Source: Oscillospiraceae bacterium
Lineage (GTDB): Bacteria > Bacillota > Clostridia > Oscillospirales > Oscillospiraceae
Direction: 5' to 3'
Length of the DNA stretch: 64,000 nucleotides
NCBI GenBank assembly: GCA_020025595.1
Contig: JAHHRV010000003.1
Coordinates: forward strand, 124,001-188,000
Shown: positions 51,320 to 61,250 of the stretch, piece after piece
Position numbering within the stretch: position 1 is the stretch's first letter
Layout of the letters: each line of letters opens with the position of its first letter
Translations under genes and position numbers: made by a program
Notes under the pieces: model-generated
Told to the model about the DNA's origin: nothing
The model's input: only the letters and a program-made list of their open reading frames with translations
Databases searched by the model: none

Positions 51320-51394
51320 GAATTATATTCCCCCATTAACGAGTCCAAATGTATATGTTTCTGCGATCAATCCCAAAATCCGCACAAGAAAGCA

Positions 51395-52621
51395 TCAGAA
51401 CATATGTGAAAACATATCCAATACACGCTTGCACATTGCCTCGGGGTTCTTTTCCGTGAGGATAAAGTGACGAGCCTTCCTGCCGATTTCCATTCGCTGC
51501 TCAAGCGGCAGCTCACATACTTCAACAATCTTATCACGCAATGCTGCATCGCTCTCGTCGGCAGCATACTGGATATAGTTTTCATATTCAGGCGGGTCAC
51601 AGGGCAGCTTGTGGGCCACATAGGGCTTGCCGGATGCCAGCGAATCCATTGTCTTGCTTGCAAAGCTGTACTTTACAAAGGCCCGCTCGGAAGTACGCGG
51701 GCTGATCAAAACGGTCGCAAGGTTCTGTCTTCTGAAAACTTCCTGAGGTGTCACGAAGCCCAGAAATTCCACTCTCGGGTCCTTTGCTGCATATTCTTTG
51801 ATCTTTTCCTCTGCATTGCCGCCGCCAGCCAGCCACAGGCGGTAGGACGGATCCTCAATCAGAGAAAAAGCATTGAGCAGATGCCCAATACCGTACTCAT
51901 CACGCAGCGCACCTGCATAGAAAATGATCTTTTCATCGCCCTCGGGTGCCGTCTGCTGAGCCTGGTTCATATAAGGCGGATCAATATAGCTGCACTCCAG
52001 CACGGTAGAAGGCTTGTCTTCCACGCCAAATGCTTCCGCCATATACTTGGTAGCAAAAACAAAACAATCGAAGGACTTCACCATTTTATCAATGCTGTTT
52101 TCCACGATTTTCAGAAGTCTTTGCTTCAGATTGGGCTTATGCTGGGGTTTCAGGCCGTATTTGCCATTCATATCGCCCGTAATCAGGCAGATCTTCACCT
52201 GATTGGGGTATTTTCTTTTCAGTCTGCACGCTGCCCGCATAGCCGGGAAATAGATATGGTGCACAATGACCATACATTCCTCGCCGTTCTGGGACTTCAC
52301 CCAACGAGACAGCTTCTTATACAGGCCCTCTTCCTGGGTGATGTACTTAATGCCGATCAGATTGACATAGCCAATATGCCAGTCATCTGCGCCGGCTGTG
52401 TGGCTCCATTTTTCCGTTTTGAACACCAAATCCGGAAATTTGGGGTAATTCAGCGTATTGATAATATTAAACAGCTTAACGGGCTCTTCCAGATTGGCAT
52501 CCAGGCCATGAATCACTGCCGAAGTAAACTTGTGCAGCGAAACACCGGAAAGCCGGCCCTTTGCACGCTCTGCCAGCTTTTTCTCCTCTGGCAGCAACAA
52601 GCTGCAATATGCGATTTTCAT
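51395..52621 (-). CDS. Glycosyltransferase, GT4-like
   Basis: A 408-residue GT-B glycosyltransferase. The C-terminal donor domain has IIFYAGALRDEYGIGHLL, WLAGGGNAEEKIKEY and RVEFLGFVTPQEV; the usual EX7E is seen as a weakly conserved stretch. Its sugar and acceptor cannot be told from sequence. It probably adds a later residue of the repeat unit built by the cluster. Confidence 0.85.
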   Translation of the reverse strand: MKIAYCSLLLPEEKKLAERAKGRLSGVSLHKFTSAVIHGLDANLEEPVKLFNIINTLNYPKFPDLVFKTEKWSHTAGADDWHIGYVNLIGIKYITQEEGLYKKLSRWVKSQNGEECMVIVHHIYFPAMRAACRLKRKYPNQVKICLITGDMNGKYGLKPQHKPNLKQRLLKIVENSIDKMVKSFDCFVFATKYMAEAFGVEDKPSTVLECSYIDPPYMNQAQQTAPEGDEKIIFYAGALRDEYGIGHLLNAFSLIEDPSYRLWLAGGGNAEEKIKEYAAKDPRVEFLGFVTPQEVFRRQNLATVLISPRTSERAFVKYSFASKTMDSLASGKPYVAHKLPCDPPEYENYIQYAADESDAALRDKIVEVCELPLEQRMEIGRKARHFILTEKNPEAMCKRVLDMFSHMF

Positions 52622-52696
52622 ATAACAGTATCCCTCACTATCTGCGACTGCTCATCAAAGAAACGGCAATCATTTTCTGACATATGGTCTTTTCAC

Positions 52697-52722
52697 AGAT
52701 CCGGAGCAGCTGCTCCGGATCT
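52697..52722. repeat. Perfect 26-base palindrome downstream of the cytidylyltransferase gene
   Basis: Agatccggagcag followed directly by its complement. It is between the cytidylyltransferase stop and the next gene on the minus strand and lacks a proper T tail, so it may act as an mRNA stability element or weak terminator. Confidence 0.7.
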
Positions 52723-52729
52723 GCATATC

Positions 52730-53452
52730 TTAAAGACCGTAGATCTGGGCATTTTCCCGGGCTTCCAGAATCGCCCGCATAGCATAAAAATCATCCGGCG
52801 TGGTGATTTTGATATTCTCACTGGGGCCATCCACCAGATGCAGATCCTTGCCGTACCACTGCATCAGGCAGCACGAATCGATAAAGTCCCTGCGGCCTTC
52901 CCGCAGAGCTTTCTCATGGGCAGACAAAATATCCTCGAGCCAGAAGCTCTGGGGCGCTTTGGCGATCCGGGAGTTTGCTCTGTCCGGCACATAGTCGATG
53001 CTTCCGTCCGGGCTGACCACCAGAATGGTTTCCTTTACCACAGCCGTGGTAATGGCAGAGCCGTATTCCTGCACGCAGCGGATATTGTCAGAGAGCAATT
53101 GCTCTGTAATGAGCGGACGCACGCCATCGTGAATCAAAACGATGCTGGGTTCGTCTCCTGCAATTTCCTTTGCGGCAAGCAGACCATGATAAATGGACTC
53201 CTGTCCGCTTGAACCGCCCGGAACGATTTTCTTCACCTTTTCAATACGGAATTTATAGAGCAGCTCCTGCAAATAGGGGATCCACTCCTCAACACACGCG
53301 ATTACAATTCCATCAATCTCCGAATTACGCTCGAACAGGTCCAAGGTATGAATAATAATGGGCTTATTGTATAGTTCCAGGAACTGCTTTGGGCGGTCCT
53401 TACTTCCCATACGCTTTCCGACACCGCCTGCAAAAATCACTGCAATATTCAA
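52730..53452 (-). CDS. Cytidylyltransferase of the IspD/TarI family
   Basis: A 240-residue CTP-transferase. The CTP motif is VIFAGGVGKRMGSKDRPKQF; VLIHDGVRPL and GPSENIKITTPDD are family-typical. In this surface-polymer context next to a TagF-like transferase, the likely role is to make CDP-ribitol or another CDP-polyol; by sequence alone IspD of isoprenoid synthesis is not excluded. There is no TarJ-type reductase beside it. It starts at TTG 53452 behind gggaggt. Confidence 0.8.
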   Translation of the reverse strand: MNIAVIFAGGVGKRMGSKDRPKQFLELYNKPIIIHTLDLFERNSEIDGIVIACVEEWIPYLQELLYKFRIEKVKKIVPGGSSGQESIYHGLLAAKEIAGDEPSIVLIHDGVRPLITEQLLSDNIRCVQEYGSAITTAVVKETILVVSPDGSIDYVPDRANSRIAKAPQSFWLEDILSAHEKALREGRRDFIDSCCLMQWYGKDLHLVDGPSENIKITTPDDFYAMRAILEARENAQIYGL

Positions 53453-53487
53453 ATATAATACCTCCCTATTACTCCGGATAGGAAACT

Positions 53488-54669
53488 TTAATGTGTCTTA
53501 CCGTAGACGATCTCGTAAATTCGCTGGCAAACCAACTCGGTTGCTTTGCCCGTTTCACATCCGCCAAGGTCTGTATAATGCCGCTTACAGGCTGCCGCAT
53601 AATCGCTCTCATCAAAGTTCAGAATGTTCTGTTCCAGCTCATCGTTATTGACCGACTGGGGGAACGGCCACTGCGCAACCGGGGTATAAACCTGTGTGGT
53701 TGCCACATAATGGTCCAGATCCACCGCAAACAGGAAGCTGGGACGGCCTGTGAGCATAAAATCCCACATGGAAGAGGAAAAATCATTGATCATGGCATCT
53801 GCAGCGCACAGCAGCTCCTGCATATCCTCATAATCCGTCAGATCCATCATGCCGTCCACCTGCAGATCCTGGCGGTTGGTTACGCAGGGATGGTAACGGA
53901 CTGCGAAGCGCCATTTGCCGCCGAAACGGGTTTCCATTGCCTTACATACCCGCTCTGCATCGACACCGTAGGAAATACCCACGGAATCCTTAAAATAATT
54001 GTCCTGGATCTTTCTGTAGGTGGGCGCAAACAGGATCAGCTTTTCATCTTCCTTCAGGCCCAGCTTTGCACGAATGCGCTCTCTCAGCGCATCGTCCGTG
54101 TGGATCAGCATATCATTTCTGGGCATACCGATTTCCCAGAAAATCTCCTTGGGCACCAGCATCGCCTTGGAAACGACTTCCGTAAAGCGCTTGCAGGTGG
54201 ACAGGAACACATTGGTCTGGTTGGCACGAAGCAGCAGGTCCTTGCGGAACAGCGTGGTGTTGTTATACATATCGACACCGCACTTTTTGTAAGCTCCGCC
54301 GCCATGCCAGGTGTTGATCACATAATTGCGCTTGGACAGCGGTACATAGGAAAATCCGCCGCTGTTTGTCAGCAGCACGGCCGAGGTCATTGCATTGTAG
54401 AAATACTCAGCAGAGTTCACCCGAACCACTTTCATGCCGCGCTTGCGCAGCTCGTCATACTCCTCCGGCTGTTTCACCGCAATCACTAGTTCAAACTGGT
54501 TGGGATAGACACGGTCCAGATATTCCGCCACATATTTGGGGTTATCTGCGTATTTGCTGGACAGGTTATTGACCAGCATTACCCTGTTCTTTTTCAGAGG
54601 GGCCAGTCGCAACGGGAAGAGCATCGTGCGCATGGCAATTTTTTTTGCATATCGAATCAGTTCATCCAT
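53488..54669 (-). CDS. CDP-glycerol/ribitol phosphotransferase (TagB/TagF-like)
   Basis: A 393-residue GT-B enzyme of the CDP-glycerol:glycerophosphotransferase family, which adds polyol phosphates to wall polymers. Family motifs: NTWHGGGAYKKCG (catalytic base His), FAPTYRK, VRYHP and ADAMINDFSSSMWDFM (phosphate-binding end). Only the catalytic domain is present, without the long acceptor tail of polymerases, so it may add one unit. It overlaps the acyltransferase gene by 13 bases. Confidence 0.9.
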   Translation of the reverse strand: MDELIRYAKKIAMRTMLFPLRLAPLKKNRVMLVNNLSSKYADNPKYVAEYLDRVYPNQFELVIAVKQPEEYDELRKRGMKVVRVNSAEYFYNAMTSAVLLTNSGGFSYVPLSKRNYVINTWHGGGAYKKCGVDMYNNTTLFRKDLLLRANQTNVFLSTCKRFTEVVSKAMLVPKEIFWEIGMPRNDMLIHTDDALRERIRAKLGLKEDEKLILFAPTYRKIQDNYFKDSVGISYGVDAERVCKAMETRFGGKWRFAVRYHPCVTNRQDLQVDGMMDLTDYEDMQELLCAADAMINDFSSSMWDFMLTGRPSFLFAVDLDHYVATTQVYTPVAQWPFPQSVNNDELEQNILNFDESDYAAACKRHYTDLGGCETGKATELVCQRIYEIVYGKTH

Positions 54670-55706
54670 ATTTTTGCCTTTCTATTCAATCGCTCAGCAC
54701 ACGGATTTTCCACAAACTTCTGTGATGCCCATGCAAAAATCAGGGTCAGCAATACGATTGCTGACAGCATCATCAAGCCACCACCCAAAGGATAAAGAGA
54801 AGTAAATCCGAAATTTACCGCAAGATTGATAAACACCATGTGGTACAGATAGAATCCATAGGTAAAATCATGCCGCAAGCGCCATTTCCGCGCAAAACTG
54901 AATGCGAAAATGACCATTGCCAGAAGCAAAGTTGTAATCGTATTATAAAGAACACCGTCAAAGATGTGAGGCATATTCAAGGTAGTTTCCGCAATATACC
55001 ACAGGATATATGCACAGAGAATTCCATATTTCCACTTGCTCAGGGCAGGAATGATCTGGTCGCGGTAGTACCAGCCTACCATACCCGCCACTAAGAAATA
55101 CAGGTATGGCAGCACCGTCACAGAAATCAGCTTTGCAGCAATCGCAGGCATATAGCCTTCAAATCGATTACACGCAATACTCACCGCCGCCAGACCTGCG
55201 ACAATCCCCAGTGCTGAGGAGAGCTTCTTTTTGGTAAACACCTTATGGAACAGCGGCGCCAGCAGGAAGAATTGGATCTGGACCGGAATCGTCCACAAAA
55301 CTCCGTTCGGCGTTCCCGTACCATAGCCTCTAAGCCAGTCTCCGGTATAAAAATTCAGGCCAAGAAATTGCGTAACGGCATAAATCGCTCCCTCAATGAA
55401 AGTCGGTCTTGTCTGATAGACAATCACAATCAGGAGTGTATTTACCACAATGCATACCCAAAACCCCGGAAGAATTCTGACAGCCCGCCGAAAAAGCCAC
55501 TCTTTGGCGGAATATTTACACATTGCCTTTGCAGCAAGAAATCCGCAAAGCACAAATAAGATGGGAACGCCTCTTACAAAACAAACCAGATCGTAAGGCA
55601 GATAACCTGCAGAAAAATGGGTAATCACATGGCTCAGAAAGACCTGTACTGTGGCAAGAACACGAAACGCATCCAGTGCATTATCATTGTAATTTACCTG
55701 TCTCAT
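54657..55706 (-). CDS. Acyltransferase family 3 (OafA-like)
   Basis: A 349-residue membrane protein with about ten helices. The N-terminal NALDAFRVLATVQVFLSHVI contains the family's R and H, and other segments resemble OafA/YrhL O-acetyltransferases. It probably acetylates the repeat unit. It overlaps the TagF-like gene by 13 bases. Confidence 0.9.
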   Translation of the reverse strand: MRQVNYNDNALDAFRVLATVQVFLSHVITHFSAGYLPYDLVCFVRGVPILFVLCGFLAAKAMCKYSAKEWLFRRAVRILPGFWVCIVVNTLLIVIVYQTRPTFIEGAIYAVTQFLGLNFYTGDWLRGYGTGTPNGVLWTIPVQIQFFLLAPLFHKVFTKKKLSSALGIVAGLAAVSIACNRFEGYMPAIAAKLISVTVLPYLYFLVAGMVGWYYRDQIIPALSKWKYGILCAYILWYIAETTLNMPHIFDGVLYNTITTLLLAMVIFAFSFARKWRLRHDFTYGFYLYHMVFINLAVNFGFTSLYPLGGGLMMLSAIVLLTLIFAWASQKFVENPCAERLNRKAKIWMN

Positions 55707-55733
55707 TCCGGCATTCCAATCAGATAAAGTAAG

Positions 55734-56918
55734 TTAGAACTTTCTCCACACCATCTTATCCACGACGCCTGTGTAGGACTGGATAATCTTAACAACCTTG
55801 GTGGAAACATTTTCCTCTACATAATCGGGAACCGGGATGCCGTGGAAGCCGTCCAGATTCATCTGCACAGCGGTATCCACTGCCTGAAGCAGAGACTTTT
55901 CGTCAATGCCGGCCAGCACAAAGCAGCCCTTGTCCAGAGCCTCAGGGCGCTCGGTAGAGGTGCGGATGCACACAGCAGGGAACGGATGACCGACGCTTGT
56001 AAAGAAGCTGGATTCCTCAGGCAGAGTGCCGGAGTCGGAAACGCAGCAGAATGCGTTCATCTGCAGGCAGTTATAGTCGTGGAAGCCCAGAGGCTCGTTG
56101 CGGATCACCCGCTTGTCCAGGACAAAGCCGCTGGCCTCCAGACGGTTTCTGGAACGGGGATGGCAGGAATACAGAATGGGCATATTGTACTTTTCTGCCA
56201 TTGCATTGATGGCATTGAACAGGGACAGGAAGTTCTTCTCCGTGTCGATATTCTCTTCCCGGTGAGCGGAAAGCAGGATGTACTTGCCCTTTTCAAGGCC
56301 CAGACGCTGATGCACATCAGATGCCATGATGGCATCCAGATTCTGGTGCAGGACCTCTGCCATGGGAGAACCGGTGACATAGGTGCGTTCCTTGGGCAGG
56401 CCGCAGTCAGCCAGATACCGGCGTGCATGCTCGGAATAAGCCAGGTTCACATCGGAAATGATGTCCACGATCCGGCGGTTGGTCTCTTCCGGCAGGCACT
56501 CATCCTTGCAGCGGTTGCCGGCTTCCATGTGGAAGATGGGAATGTGCAGGCGCTTTGCAGGGATTGCAGACAGGCAGGAATTGGTGTCGCCCAGGATCAG
56601 CAGAGCGTCCGGCTTGATCTGAGCCATCAGCTTGTAGGAGCAGTTGATGATGTTGCCCACAGTTGCACCCAGGTCATCACCCACGGCATCCATATATACC
56701 TCGGGATCAGCCAGGTTCAGATCACGGAAAAATACGCCGTTCAGGTTATAGTCGTAGTTCTGGCCGGTATGTGCCAAAACCACATCAAAGTACTTGCGGC
56801 ACTTATTGATGACGGCAGCCAGACGAATGATCTCGGGGCGGGTGCCTACAATGATCAGAAGCTTCAGCTTGCCGTTATTCTGAAAAGAAATATCGGAATA
56901 ATCCAGTCGAATATTCAT
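55734..56918 (-). CDS. capG: UDP-GlcNAc/UDP-L-TalNAc 2-epimerase (CapG/FnlC/WbjD-like)
   Basis: A 394-residue WecB-fold non-hydrolysing epimerase. Motifs: LIIVGTRPEIIRLA, ILGDTNSCLS, FHMEAGNRC, LSAHREEN and SDSGTLPEESSF. As the third of three genes homologous to capE-capF-capG, it should convert UDP-N-acetyl-L-pneumosamine to UDP-N-acetyl-L-fucosamine, and not be a simple WecB. Its start overlaps the capF stop by one base, with gaggtggtag as site. Confidence 0.9.
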   Translation of the reverse strand: MNIRLDYSDISFQNNGKLKLLIIVGTRPEIIRLAAVINKCRKYFDVVLAHTGQNYDYNLNGVFFRDLNLADPEVYMDAVGDDLGATVGNIINCSYKLMAQIKPDALLILGDTNSCLSAIPAKRLHIPIFHMEAGNRCKDECLPEETNRRIVDIISDVNLAYSEHARRYLADCGLPKERTYVTGSPMAEVLHQNLDAIMASDVHQRLGLEKGKYILLSAHREENIDTEKNFLSLFNAINAMAEKYNMPILYSCHPRSRNRLEASGFVLDKRVIRNEPLGFHDYNCLQMNAFCCVSDSGTLPEESSFFTSVGHPFPAVCIRTSTERPEALDKGCFVLAGIDEKSLLQAVDTAVQMNLDGFHGIPVPDYVEENVSTKVVKIIQSYTGVVDKMVWRKF

Positions 56919-58120
56919 TATTCTACCACCTCAAAAAAAGTATCGGGTTTATTGGGGTCCAGCCACTCGTTGGCCCACATCAGGGTCACCATATCCTCGG
57001 TTTCAGACATGTTGATGATATTGTGGGTATAGCCGGGCAGCATATGCACAGCCTCGATTTTTTCACCGGAGACAGGGAACTCCAGCACTTCATCCGTACC
57101 AATCTTCCGCATCTGAATCAGGCCGCGGCCGGATACCACAATGAAGAACTCCCACTTGGTGTGATGCCAGTGCTGTCCCTTGGTAATGCCGGGCTTGGAG
57201 ATGTTGACGCTGAACTGGCCGCACTTTTCCGTCTTCAGCAGTTCGGTAAAGCTGCCACGGGCGTCCACATTCATCTTCAGAGGAAATGCGACCTTTTCTT
57301 TGGGCAGATAGGAAAGATAGGTGGAATACAGCTTCTTTGCAAAGCTGTTATGGGGAATTTCAGGCATAACCAGAGTCTTAGGCTGGCTGCTGAAGGATTC
57401 CAGCAGCTGCACGATCTCGCCCAGGGTGACATTGTGGGTCACAGTCGCTGCACAGTAGCGGCCGCCTTCCTTGAAAACCGTGCTGACACCGTCAAACTCG
57501 CAGTGATGCTCCTTGCCTTCCAGCGCAGCGAACATCTCATCGACCAGATCGTCGATGTACAGCATTTCCAGCTCCACCGCAGGGTCATTGACTGTGATGG
57601 GCAGATCATTTGCAATGTTGTTGCAGAAAGTTGCCACCACGCTGTTATAGTTGGGACGGCACCACTTACCGAACAGATTGGGGAAGCGGTAAACCAGGAC
57701 CTTGGCTCCGGTTTCTGCAGCGTAGTCAAAGAACAGCTCTTCGCCGGCCTTCTTGCTCTTGCCGTACTCGCCTTCTGCGTAGCGGCCCACCAGAGTTGCC
57801 TGGATGGAAGACGACAGCATCACCGGGCAGGTATTATGATGCTTCTTCAGGGTCTCCAGCAGGGTGGATGCAAAGCCGAAATTGCCCTGCATGAATTCCT
57901 CCTGATTCTGAGGACGGTTGACACCTGCCAGATTGAACACAAAGTCTGCTTTTTCGCAGGCTTCTTCCAACAATTCCTTGGTAGAATCCATATCGTACAG
58001 GTAAAGCTCGCCGATCTCCAGACCGGGATGGCTGCGATCCTTGCCGTCTTTGACAGACTGCAGTGCAGCAGTCAGGTTTTTACCCACAAAACCTGCTGCA
58101 CCGGTAATCAGAATATTCAT
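56918..58120 (-). CDS. capF: Bifunctional reductase with cupin domain (CapF/FnlB/WbjC-like)
   Basis: A 400-residue two-domain protein. Residues about 1-260 are an SDR domain (NILITGAAGFVGKNLTAAL). Residues about 265-400 are a zinc cupin (GITKGQHWHHTKWEFFIVVS). CapF epimerises at C3 and then reduces the 4-keto intermediate to UDP-N-acetyl-L-talosamine. The cupin fused to SDR is specific for this family and makes the call strong. Confidence 0.95.
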   Translation of the reverse strand: MNILITGAAGFVGKNLTAALQSVKDGKDRSHPGLEIGELYLYDMDSTKELLEEACEKADFVFNLAGVNRPQNQEEFMQGNFGFASTLLETLKKHHNTCPVMLSSSIQATLVGRYAEGEYGKSKKAGEELFFDYAAETGAKVLVYRFPNLFGKWCRPNYNSVVATFCNNIANDLPITVNDPAVELEMLYIDDLVDEMFAALEGKEHHCEFDGVSTVFKEGGRYCAATVTHNVTLGEIVQLLESFSSQPKTLVMPEIPHNSFAKKLYSTYLSYLPKEKVAFPLKMNVDARGSFTELLKTEKCGQFSVNISKPGITKGQHWHHTKWEFFIVVSGRGLIQMRKIGTDEVLEFPVSGEKIEAVHMLPGYTHNIINMSETEDMVTLMWANEWLDPNKPDTFFEVVE

Positions 58121-58121
58121 A

Positions 58122-59168
58122 TTATTTTGCCTCCCAGGCAGCGACTTCTTCCCGGATGTATTCCAAAGTCAGCAGCTTTTCCTTCACCTGCTCCACATTC
58201 AGCAGGTCTGTGTTGCTGGAGTTGAACTCGGTCAGGGTGTTGCGCTCGGTATCACCGTCCTTGAAATACTTATCGTAGTTCAGGTCACGCTTGTCGCTGG
58301 GTACGCGGTAGAAATTGCCCAGGTCGATTGCATTGGCGCACTCTTCGTTGGTCAGCAGGGTCTCGTACATCTTCTCGCCATGGCGGATGCCGATGACCTT
58401 GATCTCATGGTTCGGGTCAAACAGGCCGGTAACTGCCTTTGCCAGAGTCTCAATGGTGCAGGCAGGTGCCTTCTGTACCAGAATATCACCGCTGACGCCG
58501 TTTTCAAAGGCAAACAGAACCAGATCCACAGCCTCGTCCAGGGACATAATGAAGCGGGTCATAGCGGGCTCTGTAATGGTGATGGGATTTCCGGCCTTGA
58601 TCTGCTCGATCCACAGAGGAATGACGCTGCCGCGGCTGCACATAACATTGCCGTAGCGGGTGCAGCAGATCTTGGTCTTCTCAGGAGCCACGGTACGGCT
58701 CTTTGCCACGATGACCTTCTCCATCATTGCCTTGGAGGTACCCATTGCGTTGACAGGATAAGCCGCCTTATCGGTGGACAGGCAGACAATATTCTTTACG
58801 CCAGCTTCAATGGCTGCAGTCAGCACATTATCCGTGCCGATTACGTTGGTCTTTACAGCCTCCAGCGGGAAGAACTCGCAGGAAGGGACCTGCTTCAGTG
58901 CTGCAGCGTGGAAAATATAGTCAACGCCGTGCATTGCATTCTTCACAGATGCCAGATCACGGACATCGCCGATGAAGAACTTGATCTTACCGGCCACATC
59001 CGGCATCTTAGCCTGGAATTCGTGGCGCATATCGTCCTGCTTCTTCTCATCACGGGAGAAGACGCGGATCTCCTTGATATCAGTGGACAGGAAGCGATTC
59101 AAAACCGCATTGCCAAAAGAGCCGGTACCACCGGTAATCATCAGTGTTTTTCCTTCAAAAATGCTCAT
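58122..59168 (-). CDS. capE: UDP-GlcNAc 4,6-dehydratase/3,5-epimerase (CapE/FnlA/WbjB-like)
   Basis: A 348-residue SDR. NAD site MITGGTGSFGNAVL; HAAALKQVPSCEF; VCLSTDKAAYPVN and then AMGTSKAMMEK, where Met stands in the usual Tyr position, as in this family. It takes UDP-GlcNAc to the L-arabino 4-keto-6-deoxy sugar, first step of UDP-L-FucNAc. It ends one base before capF begins. Confidence 0.95.
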   Translation of the reverse strand: MSIFEGKTLMITGGTGSFGNAVLNRFLSTDIKEIRVFSRDEKKQDDMRHEFQAKMPDVAGKIKFFIGDVRDLASVKNAMHGVDYIFHAAALKQVPSCEFFPLEAVKTNVIGTDNVLTAAIEAGVKNIVCLSTDKAAYPVNAMGTSKAMMEKVIVAKSRTVAPEKTKICCTRYGNVMCSRGSVIPLWIEQIKAGNPITITEPAMTRFIMSLDEAVDLVLFAFENGVSGDILVQKAPACTIETLAKAVTGLFDPNHEIKVIGIRHGEKMYETLLTNEECANAIDLGNFYRVPSDKRDLNYDKYFKDGDTERNTLTEFNSSNTDLLNVEQVKEKLLTLEYIREEVAAWEAK

Positions 59169-59184
59169 AAGTATCTCTCCGATC

Positions 59185-60375
59185 TTATTTTTTCACCATA
59201 TTCATTGTTTCTTCAAGCTGATTGACCAATCGCTCCATGGTGAAGTGTTCTTCATAATATTTTCTGGAAGCAGCAGACATTTCCTGTCTGTTCGCCTCTT
59301 TTGCCATTTTCTTAACCGCCTGTACCAGAGCATTGCACTCCGGTGCAACCGCAATGCCGCATCCGGCCTCCTGAATCACCTTTGCACTTTCTCCACCGGC
59401 AGCTGCCAGAATGGGTGCGCCGCACGCAAGATAGGTCTGCAGCTTTGCAGGCAGCGTCATATTGAACAAAGGATTGTCCTGGAAGGACAGATATGCACAA
59501 TCGGCAAAACGGACATAATTGTTGGCCTCAGCCTCGCTGACCCGGCCCACAAATACCACATCATCCGTCACCCCGTAGGATTCGGACAATTTCTCAAGTC
59601 GTTCTCTTGCACGGCCGTCACCAACCAGATACCAGCGAATGCCGCAGTTTTTCAGTTCCTTTGCGGCTTCCAGCACAAGATTCAGGCCCTGCGCATCACC
59701 GATATTGCCGGTGAATACCACATTAAATGTATCATCCGTGTAGATTTCCGGCTTATGTGCATCAGAAAAGTCCGGGTCCAGGCAGAATTGCGGCCAGAAC
59801 ACCAGCTTTTCCCGCGCAACGCCGCGGTTTTCCAGATTTTTGACAAATCCGTTGGACGCACACAGGATCTTATCGCTGTTGGTGTAGATCTTATCGACGA
59901 TCCGATTGATTACATAGGTCAGCGGCGGGAAACGGATTCCCATGACCTCGTGGACATTTTCCGGCCACAGATCCTGAAGATTGAACAGCACGGGTGTGCC
60001 GAACTTCTTCTTGTAGGCCACTGCAGGCAATCCCACGGTCACCGGGGACACCTCAAACACATATACCACATCGAACTTTTCCGTGCAGTTTTTCACCCAT
60101 TTTTCTGCGGACCGCACATAGCTGATGCAGTTGTGCAGCAATCCCAGAGGGGTTTTGCCTCTCGGATAGGTTTTGACCCGGTGGATCTTGACGCCGTGCC
60201 ATTCTTTCTCATAGGGCACATCGAACCCGTATCCATCATAGATCCTACCGATCGGATACTGGGGATAGGCTGTCAAAACCGTTACATCATGCCCTCTGTC
60301 CGCAAGCTCCCGGCACAATGTATTTACGCGGAAATTTTCCGGGTAGAAATACTGGGATACAACCAATATTTTCAT
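59185..60375 (-). CDS. GT4 glycosyltransferase (CapL/WbuB/WbjE-like)
   Basis: A 396-residue GT4 enzyme. It starts MKILVVSQYFYPENFRVN, typical of the WbuB branch; the donor domain has VVFTGNIGDAQGLNLVLEAA and FNMTLPAKLQTYLACG. WbuB and CapL transfer L-FucNAc to a lipid-linked amino sugar. Located next to the UDP-L-FucNAc genes, it is the best candidate for adding L-FucNAc. Confidence 0.9.
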   Translation of the reverse strand: MKILVVSQYFYPENFRVNTLCRELADRGHDVTVLTAYPQYPIGRIYDGYGFDVPYEKEWHGVKIHRVKTYPRGKTPLGLLHNCISYVRSAEKWVKNCTEKFDVVYVFEVSPVTVGLPAVAYKKKFGTPVLFNLQDLWPENVHEVMGIRFPPLTYVINRIVDKIYTNSDKILCASNGFVKNLENRGVAREKLVFWPQFCLDPDFSDAHKPEIYTDDTFNVVFTGNIGDAQGLNLVLEAAKELKNCGIRWYLVGDGRARERLEKLSESYGVTDDVVFVGRVSEAEANNYVRFADCAYLSFQDNPLFNMTLPAKLQTYLACGAPILAAAGGESAKVIQEAGCGIAVAPECNALVQAVKKMAKEANRQEMSAASRKYYEEHFTMERLVNQLEETMNMVKK

Positions 60376-61250
60376 ACTTTTCCCTCGGTTATTCTAATAG
60401 AATCCTGCAAGCTCACCTTGCAGTAGTTTTCACGATATTCGCTGAGGCTCCGGTCATAATTCAGGCTGCCAAATGCCTTGTTTACCAGGCCCGTGCAGTG
60501 ACTCAGCAGCTTCAGCGCCCAGGTGAAGCCCTTCACCCTGCAGATTTTCTTACCATGAGCCTGAGCAATCAACACAACCAGGTCCGTGGTGTTGGCATAT
60601 TCTGCATTCTGGGGCCAGAAAATTCCCTGTTCCTCATTGACGACCATCAGCCGGATAAACTCAAGCAGATTATCAATAAAAAGCATGGAACGGCAGTTGT
60701 TTACCACAGGAAACAGCGGCAGCTTTGTGGCGATCTTCGCGAGGATGGGGTAATTTCCCTTGCTGCCGGGGCCATAGATCATGGGCGGACGAAGGATAAC
60801 GACCTTGAATGTATCATCATTCAAAGGAAGGATTCCCTTCTCTGCCTGCACCTTGCTGTCTCCATAGGCATTGGCCGCTCCCACCGGAGTATCCTTTGTG
60901 ATGCACTTGTTTTTGCCGATGGGTGCGCTCTCGCCATAAACGATTGCAGAGCTCATAAAGATAAACTGCTTTACGCCATCAGCTTTGGCCTTCTTGGCTG
61001 TCTCTACCGCCAGATCGGTATTCACGCTGTAATAAAGCTTTGCCTTCTCTTCGGTGATCTTGCCGTTATCAGAATGTGCAATGCCGGCCACATGGTAAAC
61101 CACATCATATCCGGAAAAGCTCTTCTCGCGCCAGGAGCCGTCGATCAGGTCGATGGTATCTATCTGAAACTCTTCCGGCCACCGGTTCAGGTATTTTTCA
61201 AAGGATGTTCCGATATAGCTGTTCGCTCCGGTAATTAGAATTTTTTTCAT
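60372..61250 (-). CDS. SDR reductase/epimerase (CapN/WbjF/WbpV-like)
   Basis: A 292-residue SDR. The NAD motif is ITGANSYIGTSF; VYHVAGIAH, MSSAIVYG and AYGDSKVQAEK follow. Homologues reduce the 4-keto product of CapD/WbpM to UDP-D-FucNAc or UDP-D-QuiNAc; C4-epimerase activity is an alternative. The gene overlaps both neighbours by four bases. Confidence 0.86.
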   Translation of the reverse strand: MKKILITGANSYIGTSFEKYLNRWPEEFQIDTIDLIDGSWREKSFSGYDVVYHVAGIAHSDNGKITEEKAKLYYSVNTDLAVETAKKAKADGVKQFIFMSSAIVYGESAPIGKNKCITKDTPVGAANAYGDSKVQAEKGILPLNDDTFKVVILRPPMIYGPGSKGNYPILAKIATKLPLFPVVNNCRSMLFIDNLLEFIRLMVVNEEQGIFWPQNAEYANTTDLVVLIAQAHGKKICRVKGFTWALKLLSHCTGLVNKAFGSLNYDRSLSEYRENYCKVSLQDSIRITEGKV

